A stretch of DNA of 6,766 nt from Planctomycetota bacterium (GTDB lineage Bacteria; Planctomycetota; Planctomycetia; Pirellulales; Thermoguttaceae), in assembly GCA_023397045.1 (NCBI GenBank), contig JAEWUR010000354.1, positions 1 through 6,766 on the forward strand, written 5' to 3'. Shown piece after piece: positions 6,601 through 6,766 of the stretch. A program made the translations under genes and the position numbers. The notes below the pieces were generated by a model. It did not search any database. It was given only the letters and a program-made list of their open reading frames with translations, and was not told the origin of the DNA. Position 1 is the stretch's first letter, and each line of letters opens with the position of its first letter.

Positions 6601-6766
6601 GCGCAAAATAATGCTGATTAAACGTTCTGTCATTCCAACCATACTGTCCCGCAGCGCGAAAGTAGTCATCGGAGTTATTGAGTTCGCTAAGACCGTTGGA
6701 TGGCAGCATCGGCTCCATCAGAGGGCCTACCAAACCATTCTCAACGATGCGGGCATTCGCCTGACC
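3605..6766 (-). CDS. Large exported LamG-repeat protein with C-terminal dockerin (5' partial)
   Basis: The frame is open from the right edge to a TAG at 3605-3607, at least 1053 residues; any signal peptide lies outside. A TTG at 6733 is the first usable start in the window, but the frame continues upstream in the same style, so I treat the gene as truncated by the edge. Numbering from that TTG, residues 72-257 and 270-470 are LamG/concanavalin-A-like domains (LTLEAWIKP, IYVNG, IDDVRIYSR). Residues 494-672 and 681-855 are two copies of a second beta-sandwich repeat (NPGPG, NGTWNV, FDDRTIVFMSS, FHTYGWSLN). Residues 865-980 form the pre-dockerin domain usual in planctomycete exoproteins (TQRSSVTNPTVTLDG, ADGNYLLTIDG). 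The dockerin has two calcium loops, GDADGDRDVDGLDF (983-996) and FDADEDGDVNGLDF (1016-1029). Likely role: carbohydrate or surface binding outside the cytoplasm. No catalytic domain is visible in this part. Confidence 0.9.
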   Translation of the reverse strand, partial: GQANARIVENGLVGPLMEPMLPSNGLSELNNSDDYFRAAGQYGWNDRTFNQHYFAPWLSWTADDSLSREIYDDTYRYVTPSLRGQWSFSETSESATIDSSSYQNNGMIWWATRATGLEGGALSFDGINDYVSIPDDVSLDVTGTLTLEAWIKPTSFPSSYASIIGRNASGQRMLLGSNGSIRVEMGVNQQTSGSVVALNQWSHVVYTSNGTTSYIYVNGVLVSTGSAGANFSSTANVAIAQSNGGSFFTGRIDDVRIYSRVLTSDEIERNHDTGMREAELVCNLDFNEVINTTPAGSRVYDTTQYGHTGSDEHGEITEATRCALENGALGNAIWFNGSTSYVSYPDRDALDVTGAITLEAWIKPTSVPQAYAAIVDRNVSGQRMLLGSNGSIRVEMGTAQQTAGGVVDFDSWNHVVYTSNGTTSYIYVNGDLISTGSAGADFSSAEEIRIGRVSSIYPFAGMIDNVKIYSRALTATEIDVNYEKELPVDDDYAVINVDFSVEPTELALGFNGGGNPGPGAVDVANGTWNVNLSAGQTSSFACHTLPATLSGNTVSGYAEIAFLGGSTNFDDRTIVFMSSDTGDYAFSVAFVPGAITGYKTGAGTYTIPVSNNDGRFHTYGWSLNRTSRSLSLTFDGAPVGSSQDVAGNWADAELLYLGDGTGGSVHVDIWDRWVLQDNGSTIKDLTYKESPTTLGFSGWGNPGPGEMTVANGTWNVSLSASQAAYFACNTVPATFTGDTVSGFAKIAFNGGSTTFDDRTIVFMSSGEEEDGYAFSVAIVPGAIEGYRTGGGTYSIPVSNNDGQFHTYGWSLNLISNTVHLTFDGSPLESNVNASGNWVGEDTLYFGDTAGGSAHAEIWDSWVLHGDIGGDSMMMATTLESVAVNNGATQRSSVTNPTVTLDGNIVVDSDAATVVNQTNGNTIATLLSSMLVNDKTIVTVGFGGNALADGNYLLTIDGDKVCSRATGTWLDGDGVAGGLHRFGNRANDAFFRLYGDADGDRDVDGLDFAQFRSTMGKNTEYIGFLSYFDADEDGDVNGLDFSGFRSRMGTALTA
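4169..5254 (-). repeat. Intragenic duplication of a 558-bp beta-domain unit
   Basis: The two copies (5254-4718 and 4693-4169) lie 558 bp apart and keep DNA-level identity. A 34-base block at 5029-5062 is identical to 4471-4504, and a 26-base block at 5176-5201 to 4618-4643. The palindrome CCCGGGCCCGGG is at 5211-5222 and 4653-4664. This points to recent duplication or ongoing gene conversion. Confidence 0.85.
5225..5233 (-). repeat. Nine-G homopolymer inside the coding strand
   Basis: The coding strand has nine consecutive G, encoding Gly-Gly-Gly at residues 501-503 just before NPGPG. The sister repeat has the run broken by a T (codon TGG, Trp688). A run this long in frame is a candidate slippage site. 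Any 1-base change would remove the second beta-domain pair, the pre-dockerin domain and the dockerin. Confidence 0.6.
5324..6520 (-). repeat. Intragenic duplication of a 633-bp LamG unit
   Basis: Two LamG domains (6520-5963 and 5926-5324) lie 633 bp apart. Blocks of 32 bases (5481-5512 and 6114-6145) and 30 bases (5576-5605 and 6209-6238) are identical at the DNA level. Both copies encode SGQRMLLGSNGSIRVEMG and VVYTSNGTTSYIYVNG unchanged. Outside these cores they have diverged, for example VVALNQWSH against VVDFDSWNH. Confidence 0.88.

Noticed and set aside
1..6766. CRISPR array or complete insertion sequence
   Set aside because: No regularly spaced direct-repeat/spacer pattern and no transposase frame with terminal inverted repeats were seen.

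Overview
The window looks like accessory chromosome of a planctomycete, probably close to Pirellulaceae. Four things point there: a large exported protein with tandem LamG-like domains and a C-terminal dockerin-type calcium-binding module, the conserved pre-dockerin domain typical of that phylum (recalled, not searched), a relic of a PEP-CTERM surface anchor, and a palindromic intergenic repeat built from 'CACGGAGACAC' and 'CAGATGAA...AACACGGAT' words. All recognised genes are on the minus strand.

Left flank (1-842). The first 104 bases hold the start of a HicB-family antitoxin that leaves the window on the left. Just upstream of it is a cluster of GGTGCC words, including a perfect 19-bp direct repeat and a perfect inverted repeat. 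At 291-348 lies the 3' half of a tRNA-Ser(GGA) on the minus strand. Its pairing stops in the anticodon stem, as expected for the attachment-site copy left by an integrated element. No convincing gene lies between 349 and 842.

Middle (843-2770). Two minus-strand genes overlap by 4 bp: an APH-fold small-molecule kinase (2770-1664), then an HpcH/HpaI-type class II aldolase (1667-843). The coupling suggests a short pathway that phosphorylates a hydroxylated substrate and cleaves or forms a 2-keto-acid aldol. The substrate is unknown.

Right (2889-6766). A partial gene (3605-6766, 5' end beyond the window) encodes at least 1053 residues: two LamG domains, two further repeat domains, a pre-dockerin beta domain and a two-repeat dockerin. 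An imperfect palindrome of about 170 bp begins 12 bp after its stop. Beyond that is a small exported, cohesin-like/PEP-CTERM-type protein. Its N-terminal 48 codons are the palindrome itself, and its membrane anchor survives only in another frame followed by a stop, so the gene is decaying.

The best leads are the frameshifted PEP-CTERM gene with a repeat-derived N-terminus next to a dockerin protein, the tRNA-Ser attachment scar, and the coupled kinase-aldolase pair. Nothing here amounts to a clearly new defence or mobile system.
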